Below are positions 51,625-59,548 of a stretch of 64,000 nt of DNA, one piece after another. The translations under genes and the position numbers were made by a program. The stretch covers positions 2,855,001 to 2,919,000 of the forward strand of contig NZ_CP017241.1 of assembly GCF_001908375.1 (NCBI RefSeq). Direction: 5' to 3'. Origin of the DNA: Rhizobium etli 8C-3. GTDB lineage: Bacteria > Pseudomonadota > Alphaproteobacteria > Rhizobiales > Rhizobiaceae. The notes beneath the pieces are model-generated. The model worked only from the letters and a program-made list of their open reading frames with translations. It had not been told where the DNA came from and made no database searches. Each line of letters starts with the position of its first letter. Position 1 is the first letter of the stretch.

Positions 51625-52071
51625 TCACCCCTCGAAGGGAACGCTAATCTGCGAACGGGTAACGAGACCTTTCATGCATTCGCCCGCTGCCGGGCCATCG
51701 CAGACCGGCGTATCGTTGATGAGAATGCGGGTCACGGCCTCGCACTTCAAATTCGGCATGTCGAACTGCCGCACGCGCTTCTTGCCCTGCGGCAGATCGC
51801 GAAAGTCGAGCACGGTGATCTTGTCGACGGTGTTCTTGTCGTTGAAGAAGGCAAGTTCGAACGAGATCTTGTTGACGGGTGCTGCAAGTTTGTTGAGCGC
51901 CACGAAGGTCATCATGCAGCCCTTCTGCGAGGGCGTCAGCGCATTCAACTCGACTTCGAGGGGATTTGCAGGGGCGGTTGCGGCGCCGCCTTGCGCATAA
52001 GCGGAGCAAAGACTTCCGGCCGCCATCAATCCGCCTGCCAAAAGTGCTGCAAATCTGCCCGCCGCCATCAT
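51625..52071 (-). CDS. Exported protein of unknown function
   Basis: 148 residues with a signal peptide (MMAAGRFAALLAGGLMAAGSLCSAYA-QG). The mature part contains four cysteines (KGCMMTF, LKCEAV, PVCDGP, GECMKG) likely forming disulfides. It is divergent from hmuP and shares the iron box region, so it is probably an iron-regulated periplasmic accessory of heme uptake. No function is assigned. Confidence 0.7.
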   Translation of the reverse strand: MMAAGRFAALLAGGLMAAGSLCSAYAQGGAATAPANPLEVELNALTPSQKGCMMTFVALNKLAAPVNKISFELAFFNDKNTVDKITVLDFRDLPQGKKRVRQFDMPNLKCEAVTRILINDTPVCDGPAAGECMKGLVTRSQISVPFEG

Positions 52072-52135
52072 CGCTTCTCCACTGATTTTTCAGAACTTGA
52101 GTGTGAAACTCTTCTATTGCGTGTTTAAAAAATGA

Positions 52136-52150
52136 TGACTATGAAAGTCA
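52136..52150 (+). promoter_or_regulatory. RirA-type iron-responsive (IRO) box of the hmu genes
   Basis: TGACTATGAAAGTCA fits TGA-N9-TCA. It lies between the divergent exported-protein gene (start 52071) and hmuP (start 52214), able to control both. Confidence 0.65.
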
Positions 52151-52213
52151 AGTTAATTGTATCGTGGCCGGAGGAAAACAACCCCCGGCACCAGCGGAAA
52201 ATTGCCAACCGAT

Positions 52214-52393
52214 ATGATGGTTGAGAAGCCAGACACCTTTAAGCATGCGCCTCTCCCGCGGGAGGCAGCCGAAATTCGCACCATCGAAAGCGCGGACATT
52301 TTCCGCGGTGCGAACGAGATCGTGATCCGGCATGGTGGCGTGGTCTACCGCATGAAAATTACCCGGCAGGGCAAACTCATTCTCAATAAGTAA
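52214..52393 (+). CDS. hmuP: Hemin uptake protein HmuP
   Basis: 59 residues with the HmuP signature: R-T-I-E-S-x-D-I-F-R-G-A-N-E-I-V-I-R-H-G-G-V-V-Y-R-M-K-I-T-R-Q-G-K-L-I-L-N-K split over the second half. HmuP is a small co-activator of heme receptor/transport gene expression in rhizobia. ATG 52214 or 52217; the upstream frame is not supported. The next gene starts 9 bases downstream. Confidence 0.92.
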   Translation: MMVEKPDTFKHAPLPREAAEIRTIESADIFRGANEIVIRHGGVVYRMKITRQGKLILNK

Positions 52394-52402
52394 GGGTAGC
52401 AG

Positions 52403-53455
52403 ATGACTGATGAGACCAGACCGGCGCCGGCCGAAATTCGCGCGTTCCGCGCCGAAAATCCGCAGATGCGCGAGCGCGATATCGCATCGCGGCTAAACAT
52501 TTCCGAAGCGGCCCTCGTCGCCGCCGAAGTCGGCATTTCCGCAACTCGCATCGACGCCAGCGCGCTGAAGCTTCTCGAGCGCGTGGCCGAACTCGGCGAA
52601 GTCATGGCGCTGTCGCGCAATGAAAGTGCCGTCCACGAAAAAATCGGCATCTTCGAAAACATCAAGATGGGCATGCAAAGCGCAATCGTGCTTGGCGAAA
52701 ACATCGACCTTCGCATCTTCCCGACCCGCTGGGCCCATGGCTTTGCCGTCACGAAGAAGATCGGCGACGACGAACGCCTCAGCCTGCAGTATTTCGACAA
52801 GGCTGGCAAAGCGGTTCACAAGGTGCATCTGCGTCCGAACTCGAACGTCGAGGCCTACCGCTCGATCATCGCTGATCTGAAGCTGGACGACCAGTCGCAG
52901 GAAATCGTCGAGGCCGAAATCTCCGCTTCAGAGGATGAATCGGGCGACGTCGACCGCGACGAATTGCGCGCCAACTGGAGCAAGCTCACAGACACGCATG
53001 AATTCTTCGGCATGTTGAAGCGCCTGAAAATCGGCCGCCAGGCCGCGCTGCGCACGGTCGGCGACGATTACGCCTGGAAGCTCGACAACATGGCGACGGC
53101 AGAGATGATGAACGCCTGCGTCAGGGCCGGTCTGCCGATCATGTGCTTTGTCGCGAATAACGGCATCGTGCAGATCCATTCCGGCCCGATCTTTACCGTT
53201 CAGGCCATGGGACCTTGGATCAACATCATGGATCCGACCTTTCACCTGCATCTCCGCCAGGACCACATCGCCGAGACCTGGGCCGTGCGCAAGCCTACCA
53301 AGGATGGCCATGTCACCTCTCTGGAAGCCTATGACGCCAACGGCGAAATGATCATCCAGTTCTTCGGCAAGCGGAAGGAAGGTTTCGACGAGCGTACCGA
53401 TTGGCGCGAGATCATCGAAAGCCTGCCGAAGGCCGGAACGAGCATCGCAGCGTAA
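52403..53455 (+). CDS. hmuS: Hemin-degrading/trafficking factor HmuS
   Basis: 350 residues, two HemS-type repeats (about 1-170 and 185-345). It contains LGENIDLRIFPTRWAHGFAV, QYFDKAGKAVHKVHLRPNSN and the second-half equivalents SGPIFTVQAMGPWINIMDPTFHLHLRQDHI. HmuS binds heme in the cytosol and hands it on or degrades it. Full-length; AAGGGTAG precedes the ATG. Confidence 0.94.
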   Translation: MTDETRPAPAEIRAFRAENPQMRERDIASRLNISEAALVAAEVGISATRIDASALKLLERVAELGEVMALSRNESAVHEKIGIFENIKMGMQSAIVLGENIDLRIFPTRWAHGFAVTKKIGDDERLSLQYFDKAGKAVHKVHLRPNSNVEAYRSIIADLKLDDQSQEIVEAEISASEDESGDVDRDELRANWSKLTDTHEFFGMLKRLKIGRQAALRTVGDDYAWKLDNMATAEMMNACVRAGLPIMCFVANNGIVQIHSGPIFTVQAMGPWINIMDPTFHLHLRQDHIAETWAVRKPTKDGHVTSLEAYDANGEMIIQFFGKRKEGFDERTDWREIIESLPKAGTSIAA

Positions 53456-53468
53456 GGGAGTGGGAACG

Positions 53469-54395
53469 ATGAGAATAGCTTCGAACTTGAGCCGCCTCCG
53501 GCTTTGCGAACTGGCACTGACCGCAGCCGTCATGGCGCTGCCTTTGCTGGCCGCCACAACGGCGGGAAATAGCTTTATCCGGGCGGCGCGGGCCGAGGAA
53601 CCGAAAAAGATAGACACCTCGCGTCTTGTCGCCGTCGGCGGCGACGTGACCGAAATCGTCTATGCGCTTGGCGAAGAAGGCCGCCTCATCGCCCGCGATT
53701 CCACCAGCACCTATCCCGACGCGGCCTTGAAGCTGCCGGACGTGGGCTATATGCGGGCTCTCTCTCCGGAAGGCATCCTTGCCGTCAACCCGACCGCGAT
53801 CATCGCGGTGGAAGGATCCGGTCCGCCTGAAGCGCTGACCGTCCTGAAGAACGCCAGCGTGCCGTTCGAGACGGTTCCAAATAGCTATGATCGGGCCGGC
53901 ATCCTGACGAAGATAAACAAGATCGGCACGTTGCTTGCAGTGTCCGACAAGGCCAAGGCGCTGGAAACCAAGGTCGGCGCCGATCTGGATGCCGCGATTG
54001 CCGAGGCCGGCAAGCGGCCGGAAGCGGAACGCAAGCGCGTGCTTTTCATCCTCAGCACGCAGGGCGGCAAGATCATGGCCTCCGGCGCGGACACGGCGGC
54101 TGATGGCATTATCAAGCTCGCGGGTGCCATCAATGCCGTCGGCACCTTCTCAGGCTACAAACCGGTGACCGATGAGGCTATCGTCGAGGCAAAGCCCGAC
54201 GTGATCCTGATGATGAACCGTCAGGGCAGTCACGCGGCCGCCAACGACGACCTCTTCAAGCAGCCGGCGCTCGCCCTGACCCCCGCGGCCCGGAAGCAGG
54301 CGGTCATCCGCATGGATGGCCTGCATCTTTTGGGCTTCGGTCCGCGCACGGCAGGCGCCGTCCGCGAATTGAACGCAGCCATCTACGGGGGCTAA
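53469..54395 (+). CDS. hmuT: Periplasmic hemin-binding protein HmuT
   Basis: 308 residues. Signal peptide (LALTAAVMALPLLAATTAGNSFIRAARA) and a class III solute-binding domain: RLVAVGGDVTEIVYALGEEGRLIARDSTSTYPDAALKLPDVGYMRALSPEGILAVNPTAIIA with the heme-ligating Tyr region near GYMRAL, and KPDVILMMNRQG. It delivers heme to HmuU. Start at 53469 (GGGAG upstream) rather than the GTG at 53460. Confidence 0.93.
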   Translation: MRIASNLSRLRLCELALTAAVMALPLLAATTAGNSFIRAARAEEPKKIDTSRLVAVGGDVTEIVYALGEEGRLIARDSTSTYPDAALKLPDVGYMRALSPEGILAVNPTAIIAVEGSGPPEALTVLKNASVPFETVPNSYDRAGILTKINKIGTLLAVSDKAKALETKVGADLDAAIAEAGKRPEAERKRVLFILSTQGGKIMASGADTAADGIIKLAGAINAVGTFSGYKPVTDEAIVEAKPDVILMMNRQGSHAAANDDLFKQPALALTPAARKQAVIRMDGLHLLGFGPRTAGAVRELNAAIYGG

Positions 54396-54396
54396 G

Positions 54397-55512
54397 ATGG
54401 CTCTGCTGGCCGCCATGACGGGACGGAAACGATCGCTTCTTTCGATAGCGGCGTTTCGCGAGCACCGCCGGGCAGGCGATCGGCGCCGCCTGGCGGTCTT
54501 CGTGATTGGCCTGCTCGTGGTGGGTTCCGCCTTGTCGCTGCTGTTTTCGGTGACCACCGGCGCGTCGGATGCCTCGATTGTCGACGTGATTGCAAACGTG
54601 GCAGGTTCGCAGGCGGCGCTGACCACGCGCGACCGGATCATCATCTTTGACATCCGGATGCCTAGGGCGATCCTCGGCTTTCTCGTCGGCGGCTCGCTCG
54701 CCGTCTCCGGCGCCGTGATGCAGGGACTGTTCCGCAATCCGCTTGCCGATCCCGGCCTCGTCGGCGTGTCGTCCGGAGCAAGCTTCGGCGCTGTCGTGAT
54801 GATCGTGCTCGGCGGAACGATCGCCCTGCCATTATTTGCGCTTCTCGGAATCTATGCCCTGCCGGTTTCAGCTTTCGGCGGCGGCCTTGTCACGACGGTG
54901 CTGCTTTACCGGATCGCAACGACCAATGGCCAGACCTCTGTCGCCACGATGCTGCTGGCTGGAATCGCGCTCGGAGCGCTCACCGGTGCGATGACAGGGC
55001 TGCTGACCTATATCGCCAACGACCAGCAGCTTCGCGATCTCACTTTCTGGTCCATGGGCTCGCTCGCAGGCGCAACTTGGGTGAAGATCGCCGCCGCCGC
55101 GCCGATCATTCTGGCATCTTTCGCAATCCTGCCCTTCATGGCGCGCGGACTGAATGCCATAACCCTTGGCGAGGCGGCAGCATTTCATATGGGCGTTTCG
55201 GTTCAGCGGCTGAAGAATATCGCGATCGTAACCGTTGCCGCGGCAACCGGCGCGTCGGTTGCCGTCAGCGGCGGAATAGGTTTTGTCGGCATAGTCGTGC
55301 CGCATCTGCTTCGCATGATCATCGGGCCCGACCATCGCTATCTGCTGCCGGCCTCCGCTCTTCTCGGCGGCTCGCTCTTGATCTTCGCCGACGTTCTGGC
55401 GCGCACCATCGTCGCGCCCGCCGAATTGCCAATCGGCATCATCACGGCTGCCGTCGGCGGACCTTTCTTCCTGTGGATATTGTTGCGGCAGCGCTCGCGG
55501 CTTGCGCTCTAA
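54397..55512 (+). CDS. hmuU: Hemin ABC transporter permease HmuU
   Basis: 371 residues, FecCD family with about ten membrane helices: FDIRMPRAILGFLVGGSLAVSGAVMQGLFRNPLADPGLVGVSSGASFGA and the coupling region GGIGFVGIVVPHLLRMIIGPDHR. Starts one base after hmuT. Confidence 0.95.
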   Translation: MALLAAMTGRKRSLLSIAAFREHRRAGDRRRLAVFVIGLLVVGSALSLLFSVTTGASDASIVDVIANVAGSQAALTTRDRIIIFDIRMPRAILGFLVGGSLAVSGAVMQGLFRNPLADPGLVGVSSGASFGAVVMIVLGGTIALPLFALLGIYALPVSAFGGGLVTTVLLYRIATTNGQTSVATMLLAGIALGALTGAMTGLLTYIANDQQLRDLTFWSMGSLAGATWVKIAAAAPIILASFAILPFMARGLNAITLGEAAAFHMGVSVQRLKNIAIVTVAAATGASVAVSGGIGFVGIVVPHLLRMIIGPDHRYLLPASALLGGSLLIFADVLARTIVAPAELPIGIITAAVGGPFFLWILLRQRSRLAL

Positions 55513-55524
55513 AAGTGAATTTCG

Positions 55525-56319
55525 ATGATCGAACTTTCCGGCATCTCGGTCCGCCTGTCGGGCAAGACTATCGTGCATGACGTCAGCTTTACGGCGAAGG
55601 CCGGCCAATTGACGGCGATCGCCGGACCGAACGGCTCCGGCAAGACGACCACAATGAAGGCGATCTCAGGCGAGCTTTCGTGCGACGGATGCGTGCGCAT
55701 CAACGGCGAGGAGGTCAAGACGATGGAACCCTGGCAGCTGGCTGCCATTCGCGGCGTGCTTCCGCAGGCAAGCGCCATTTCCTTTCCGTTCACGGTGCGC
55801 GAGGTCGTGCGCATGGGACTGACGACGGGGCTGAACCTGCACCCCGAACGGGCCGAGCAGATCGCGGCGCGGGCGCTCGCCGCCGTCGACCTTGGAGGCT
55901 TCGAAGGCCGATTTTACCAGGAGCTTTCGGGCGGCGAGCAGCAACGCGTCCAGCTCGCGCGCGTGCTGTGCCAGATCTGCGAGCCGGTCGTGAAGGGAAA
56001 ACCCTGCTGGCTGCTGCTCGATGAGCCGGTATCCAGCCTCGACATAAGCCATCAGCTGACGATCATGAGCCTTGCACGAAAATTTTGCGACGCAGGCGGC
56101 GGCGTGATCGCGGTCATGCACGATCTTAACCTGACTGCTCTTTTCGCCGACCAGATCGTACTTATGAGAGCCGGGGGACTAAGCGCTGCCGGCAGCGTCA
56201 GCGACGTGCTCACGGACGAGCGCATGCAATCTGTATTCGGATGCCCGCTGCGCATCAATCAGGTTCCGACGGACGGAACGCCCTTTGTCCTGGCTCACAG
56301 CGCGCTGGCCGGCCGCTAA
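55525..56319 (+). CDS. hmuV: Hemin ABC transporter ATP-binding protein HmuV
   Basis: 264 residues. Walker A GPNGSGKTTTMKAI, Q-loop QASAISFPFTVREVVRMGL, signature ELSGGEQQRVQLARVL, Walker B WLLLDEPVSSLD and H-loop VMHDLN. Powers heme import through HmuU; last gene of the hmu operon. Confidence 0.95.
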   Translation: MIELSGISVRLSGKTIVHDVSFTAKAGQLTAIAGPNGSGKTTTMKAISGELSCDGCVRINGEEVKTMEPWQLAAIRGVLPQASAISFPFTVREVVRMGLTTGLNLHPERAEQIAARALAAVDLGGFEGRFYQELSGGEQQRVQLARVLCQICEPVVKGKPCWLLLDEPVSSLDISHQLTIMSLARKFCDAGGGVIAVMHDLNLTALFADQIVLMRAGGLSAAGSVSDVLTDERMQSVFGCPLRINQVPTDGTPFVLAHSALAGR

Positions 56320-56324
56320 CGGCC

Positions 56325-56349
56325 GGAACTTTTGATTGGCAAGCGCGTT
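56325..56349 (+). promoter_or_regulatory. EcfG-type promoter of the DUF883 operon
   Basis: GGAAC (56325-56329), 16-nt spacer, CGTT (56346-56349), 110 bases before the DUF883 start. The GC-rich hairpin just before it (GGCCGGC/CGGCCGG-like around 56308-56327) may end the hmu transcript. Confidence 0.8.
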
Positions 56350-56459
56350 GTCGTGTCGATGATTTGGATCAATGCCGGGCGATACTACTTATTGCAATGA
56401 TCGGTGCTGACGTTTGAAACCGGCGCGACTTTGCGCGCGCCCATGCCAAGGAGAGCATC

Positions 56460-56807
56460 ATGGCTTCCATCCTCCCGTCCATCCGCGGCCGGCGCCATGG
56501 CAACGGTACGCTTCACGACATCGAATCCACGATCGAGGATCAGATCGAAAGCCTGCGCGACGAAATCGCGAGCCTGACGAAACTGGTTGCGAAAGATTCG
56601 CGGCGACGCGGCGAGAAGCTCCGCTATCAGGCGGCCGCCGGCTATGACGAACTCCTCGGCCGCAGCGAAGACCTGCTTCACGATCTGCAGGAGAGCTATC
56701 TGCGCGGCGCAAACGAAGTTCGCCATACGGTACGCAGGCATCCGATCGCAACGATCGGTGCGGCGGCCGCCTTCGGCCTCGTGCTCGCGCTCCTCGCACG
56801 CCGTTAA
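56460..56807 (+). CDS. DUF883 (ElaB/YqjD-like) membrane-anchored protein
   Basis: 115 residues. An amphipathic coiled-coil region (about 18-95: IESTIEDQIESLRDEIASLTKLVAKDSRRRGEKL...LHDLQESYLRGANEVRHTVRRHP) ends in a C-terminal membrane helix ATIGAAAAFGLVLALLARR, the DUF883 layout. Family members bind ribosomes or membranes under stress in E. coli. AAGGAG precedes the ATG. Expressed from an EcfG promoter with the next gene. Confidence 0.82.
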   Translation: MASILPSIRGRRHGNGTLHDIESTIEDQIESLRDEIASLTKLVAKDSRRRGEKLRYQAAAGYDELLGRSEDLLHDLQESYLRGANEVRHTVRRHPIATIGAAAAFGLVLALLARR

Positions 56808-56816
56808 GGAGGATCG

Positions 56817-57218
56817 ATGCTCTTGCCGATCCTCAGCCTTTTGATAGGAAACAGTTTCCAAAGGACCGTTGCGCGAACCAAGCGCAACGGTATTTTCATT
56901 GTGCTCGCCGCCATCTTCCTTCTGACGGCCTATGTACTTGTGGTGACAGCCGGAACAATCTGGCTCGCGGGCATCTACGGAGCAGTGGGTGCTGCCCTCT
57001 TTCTTGCGGCATGCGCGCTGCTGATCGGCATCGTCGTGCTGATCATCATGACGATGATGAATGCACGGGAAGCGCGTCGAGCGCAGGAGCGCCGCCTGGC
57101 GATCGAGTCGCTGGCAGCCGTCGGCATCGGCCTTGTGCGTTCACAGCCGCTTTTGACGGCAGGAGTGCTTGCCGCGCTGGTTGCAACTAACCTGATGGGC
57201 TCCAAGCGCCGCGATTAG
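56817..57218 (+). CDS. Small holin-like membrane protein, stress operon
   Basis: 133 residues with two central membrane helices (GIFIVLAAIFLLTAYVLVVTAGTIWLAGIYGAVGAALFLAACALLIGIVVLIIMTMMNAR) and a hydrophobic C-terminal stretch (LLTAGVLAALVATNLMG). Resembles the 'phage holin family/Act_holin' proteins found beside DUF883 genes in rhizobia. Function unknown; shares the EcfG promoter of its upstream neighbour. Confidence 0.7.
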   Translation: MLLPILSLLIGNSFQRTVARTKRNGIFIVLAAIFLLTAYVLVVTAGTIWLAGIYGAVGAALFLAACALLIGIVVLIIMTMMNAREARRAQERRLAIESLAAVGIGLVRSQPLLTAGVLAALVATNLMGSKRRD

Positions 57219-57606
57219 CAATGGTGACCTCCAGCCAGTCTGGAAGTCCCATTGTTGGGACCAACCGGCCGCTTCGGCCAAACGTCGTCCCACTGGTTGT
57301 CCATAGAGTGCACGCCAAGGCCAGGCGCGTGCCGACGGAGATGGCCAGCCCGAACAAAGGCTGGCCCATACCCGTTCGTGGCTACCTGAATATTTGCCTC
57401 GGGTCGCCCGAGATTGCAACGGCAATCCGTGCCCGCAAGCCGCACTCACCTCCAGCGATACCGGTCATGAGAACAGCTGGTGACCATCAATCTGGGCAGC
57501 AGCACCACCGGCATTGCTGACCAGTTTTCAGGGCGAGCCTTCAGCTTCTGCACAACGAAAACCGACGCCCTGAGGCAGCCGGCTTTCCTCCCATTCAACA
57601 CATGGA
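57219..57606. other. 388-bp stretch without a recognised gene
   Basis: A 60-codon minus-strand frame (57369 to 57187) overlaps the holin-like gene end; it has no ribosome site and I do not recognise it. Downstream region of the convergent ecfG gene; nothing else seen. Confidence 0.35.
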
Positions 57607-58161
57607 TCAGAAGGCGAAGGCTTTCGATGTTAGCGGCGCGGATGTCGAATCCGGGCCGAAATCCGCTTCGCCGGAAATCTGCAGCAGTTCCTGGAGCCGT
57701 TGGCGCGCACGGTTGACGCGGCTCTTGATGGTGCCGACGGCGCATCCGCAGATCTCCGCGGCCTCTTCGTAGGAGAAGCCCGATGCGCCGACGAGAATAA
57801 TCGCCTCGCGCTGGTCTGGCGGCAGTTGATCAAGCGCCTTCTTGAAATCCTGCAGGTCGAGGGCGCCGTACTGCGCCGGATGCATCGCCATGGATTCGGT
57901 GAAAAGGCCGTCGCTATCCTGGATCTCGCGGCCGCTCTTGCGCATCTGGCTATAAAGTTCGTTGCGCAGGATCGTGAAAAGCCAGGCCTTCATGTTGGTG
58001 CCCATTTCGAAGTGATCCTGCTTTGCCCAGGCCTTCATGATGGTGTCCTGCACCAAGTCGTCGGCGCGATCGTGCCGGCCGATCAGCGAAATCGCGAATG
58101 CACGCAGACTCGGCAATGCCGCCAGCAGTTCGCGTTTGAAGCTTGGTTTAGCCTTATCCAT
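57607..58161 (-). CDS. ecfG: General stress response sigma factor EcfG (RpoE2)
   Basis: 184 residues, ECF sigma: region 2 (about 15-80: ALPSLRAFAISLIGRHDRADDLVQDTIMKAWAKQDHFEMGTNMKAWLFTILRNELYSQMRKSGRE) and region 4 (about 105-160: LPPDQREAIILVGASGFSYEEAAEICGCAVGTIKSRVNRARQRLQELL). The group is EcfG, recognising GGAAC-N16-CGTT. It is encoded directly after nepR (10-bp gap). The start at 58161 (MDKAKPSF) is supported by AAGGGCGAG upstream. Confidence 0.95.
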   Translation of the reverse strand: MDKAKPSFKRELLAALPSLRAFAISLIGRHDRADDLVQDTIMKAWAKQDHFEMGTNMKAWLFTILRNELYSQMRKSGREIQDSDGLFTESMAMHPAQYGALDLQDFKKALDQLPPDQREAIILVGASGFSYEEAAEICGCAVGTIKSRVNRARQRLQELLQISGEADFGPDSTSAPLTSKAFAF

Positions 58162-58171
58162 CAGCTCGCCC

Positions 58172-58378
58172 TTAATCGGCCAGTTTGGCCGAAGCCAACA
58201 TCTCAGCCTGGTCCAGCTTCTCGAGCAGGTCGAGAAAACGATCGGGGATTGCCTCGTCCTGCGCGGCGGCATAAAGGGACCGCAGTTTGACGCCGATTTG
58301 GTTGTTTGGATCGAGGATATCGCTTGCGCGCGTTTCGAGCCGCTGCTGATTCTGTTCTTCTGTCTGCTGCTTTTTCAT
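58172..58378 (-). CDS. nepR: Anti-sigma factor NepR
   Basis: 68 residues with the NepR core (about 28-62): NQIGVKLRSLYAAAQDEAIPDRFLDLLEKLDQAE. It sequesters EcfG in unstressed cells and is titrated by phosphorylated PhyR. ATG 58378 (MKKQQTEEQNQQ) is the natural start; the longer frame is promoter sequence. First gene of nepR-ecfG. Confidence 0.95.
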   Translation of the reverse strand: MKKQQTEEQNQQRLETRASDILDPNNQIGVKLRSLYAAAQDEAIPDRFLDLLEKLDQAEMLASAKLAD

Positions 58379-58543
58379 CAACTCGTCGCTTCTTGCCGTT
58401 GTCTTTGTCTGAATGGACGATACGTTTGCGCTGCGGCTTGATATGCCAACAGCACCTTCCGCCGCCCGAGGCGGTTGGTGCTGAAATACTTGCCGTTTAT
58501 CGAGTCTCAAAATCGCGGTACGCCCTTCATTCGTCGCCAGCAT

Positions 58544-58602
58544 AATGCAAGGCTGTGAAAAAAGTTCCGCATATACTGGAACTTTTTTAATAGCGCGACG
58601 TT
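58544..58602. promoter_or_regulatory. Divergent EcfG-type promoters of nepR-ecfG and phyR
   Basis: Plus strand: GGAAC (58578-58582), 16 nt, CGTT (58599-58602), perfect, for phyR. Minus strand: GGAAC (58568-58564), 16 nt, CATT (58547-58544), one mismatch, for nepR-ecfG. The two -35 elements lie back to back with a 9-bp gap, so both units are autoregulated by EcfG. Confidence 0.8.
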
Positions 58603-58647
58603 TCCACTGCATTAGAGCCAGTTATGGCCTACGGACGGGAGTTTTTA

Positions 58648-59442
58648 ATGACACTTTCTACTCGAATTGCGCCGCATCTTCCTTATTTGCGTCGCTATTC
58701 CCGCGCGCTGACCGGCACCCAGACTTCAGGTGATGCTTACGTTGCCGCTGTTTTGGAAGCGATCATCGCCGATATTTCGATTTTCCCGGATACCGAGAAC
58801 GACCGCGTCGCGCTCTACAAACTGTTCACGAAACTGTTTGGTTCCACCGCCATCCAGATTCCCGAGCCGGCATCGCCTTACGCCTGGGAACAGCGAGCGA
58901 CCGTAAACCTCGGCAAGGTCTCGCCGCTTGCCCGCCAGGCCTTTATCCTCGCGTCGGTCGAGAATTTCCGCGTCGGCGAAATCGCCGACATCCTCGAGAC
59001 CGATGACCAGGAAGTGATGAGCCTGCTCGACAAGGCCTCGCAGGAGATCTCCCGCCAGGTGGCCACCGATATCATGATCATCGAAGACGAGCCCCTGATC
59101 GCGATGGATATCGAACAGATGGTCGAAAGCCTCGGCCATAAGGTTACCGGAATCGCCCGCACCCATTCAGAGGCCGTGGCTCTTTACAACAAGACCAAAC
59201 CGAACATGGTCCTTGCCGATATCCAGCTTGCCGACGGCAGCTCCGGCATCGACGCCGTGAACGACATTTTGAAGACATCAAGCGTGCCCGTGATTTTCAT
59301 CACCGCTTTTCCAGAGCGCCTATTGACAGGCGAGCGGCCGGAACCGACGTTCCTGGTCACCAAGCCATTCAATCCAGACATGGTCAAGGCTTTGATCAGC
59401 CAGGCGCTATTCTTCAATGAATCCACCAAGGTCGCGGCATGA
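58648..59442 (+). CDS. phyR: Response regulator PhyR
   Basis: 264 residues: an N-terminal EcfG sigma-like domain (about 1-135: LPYLRRYSRALTGTQTSGDAYVAAVLEAI..., PLARQAFILASVENFRVGEIADILETDDQEVMSLLDKA) that binds NepR, and a C-terminal receiver (about 142-258: IMIIEDEPLIAMDIEQMVESLGH, phospho-acceptor Asp in MVLADIQLADGSSG, VTKPFNPDMVKAL). On phosphorylation the sigma-like domain captures NepR and frees EcfG. ATG 58648 has GGGAG upstream. Confidence 0.96.
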   Translation: MTLSTRIAPHLPYLRRYSRALTGTQTSGDAYVAAVLEAIIADISIFPDTENDRVALYKLFTKLFGSTAIQIPEPASPYAWEQRATVNLGKVSPLARQAFILASVENFRVGEIADILETDDQEVMSLLDKASQEISRQVATDIMIIEDEPLIAMDIEQMVESLGHKVTGIARTHSEAVALYNKTKPNMVLADIQLADGSSGIDAVNDILKTSSVPVIFITAFPERLLTGERPEPTFLVTKPFNPDMVKALISQALFFNESTKVAA

Positions 59443-59462
59443 AGCAGAACCGTCAAAGCGAC

Positions 59463-59487
59463 GGAACAAAGGCAATAGCGAGGCGTT
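59463..59487 (+). promoter_or_regulatory. EcfG-type promoter of the HWE kinase gene
   Basis: GGAAC (59463-59467), 16-nt spacer, CGTT (59484-59487), perfect match, 62-83 bases before the candidate starts. Confidence 0.8.
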
Positions 59488-59548
59488 CCCAGCTAGCTGG
59501 GGCGCTCCGGCAACAGCTTTAACTGTTTCTCCAACGCTTGGTCATAAA

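Noticed and set aside
57187..57369. 60-codon minus-strand frame after the holin-like gene
   Set aside because: No ribosome site, overlaps the neighbouring gene, and no recognised family; could be a remnant but not supportable as a gene.
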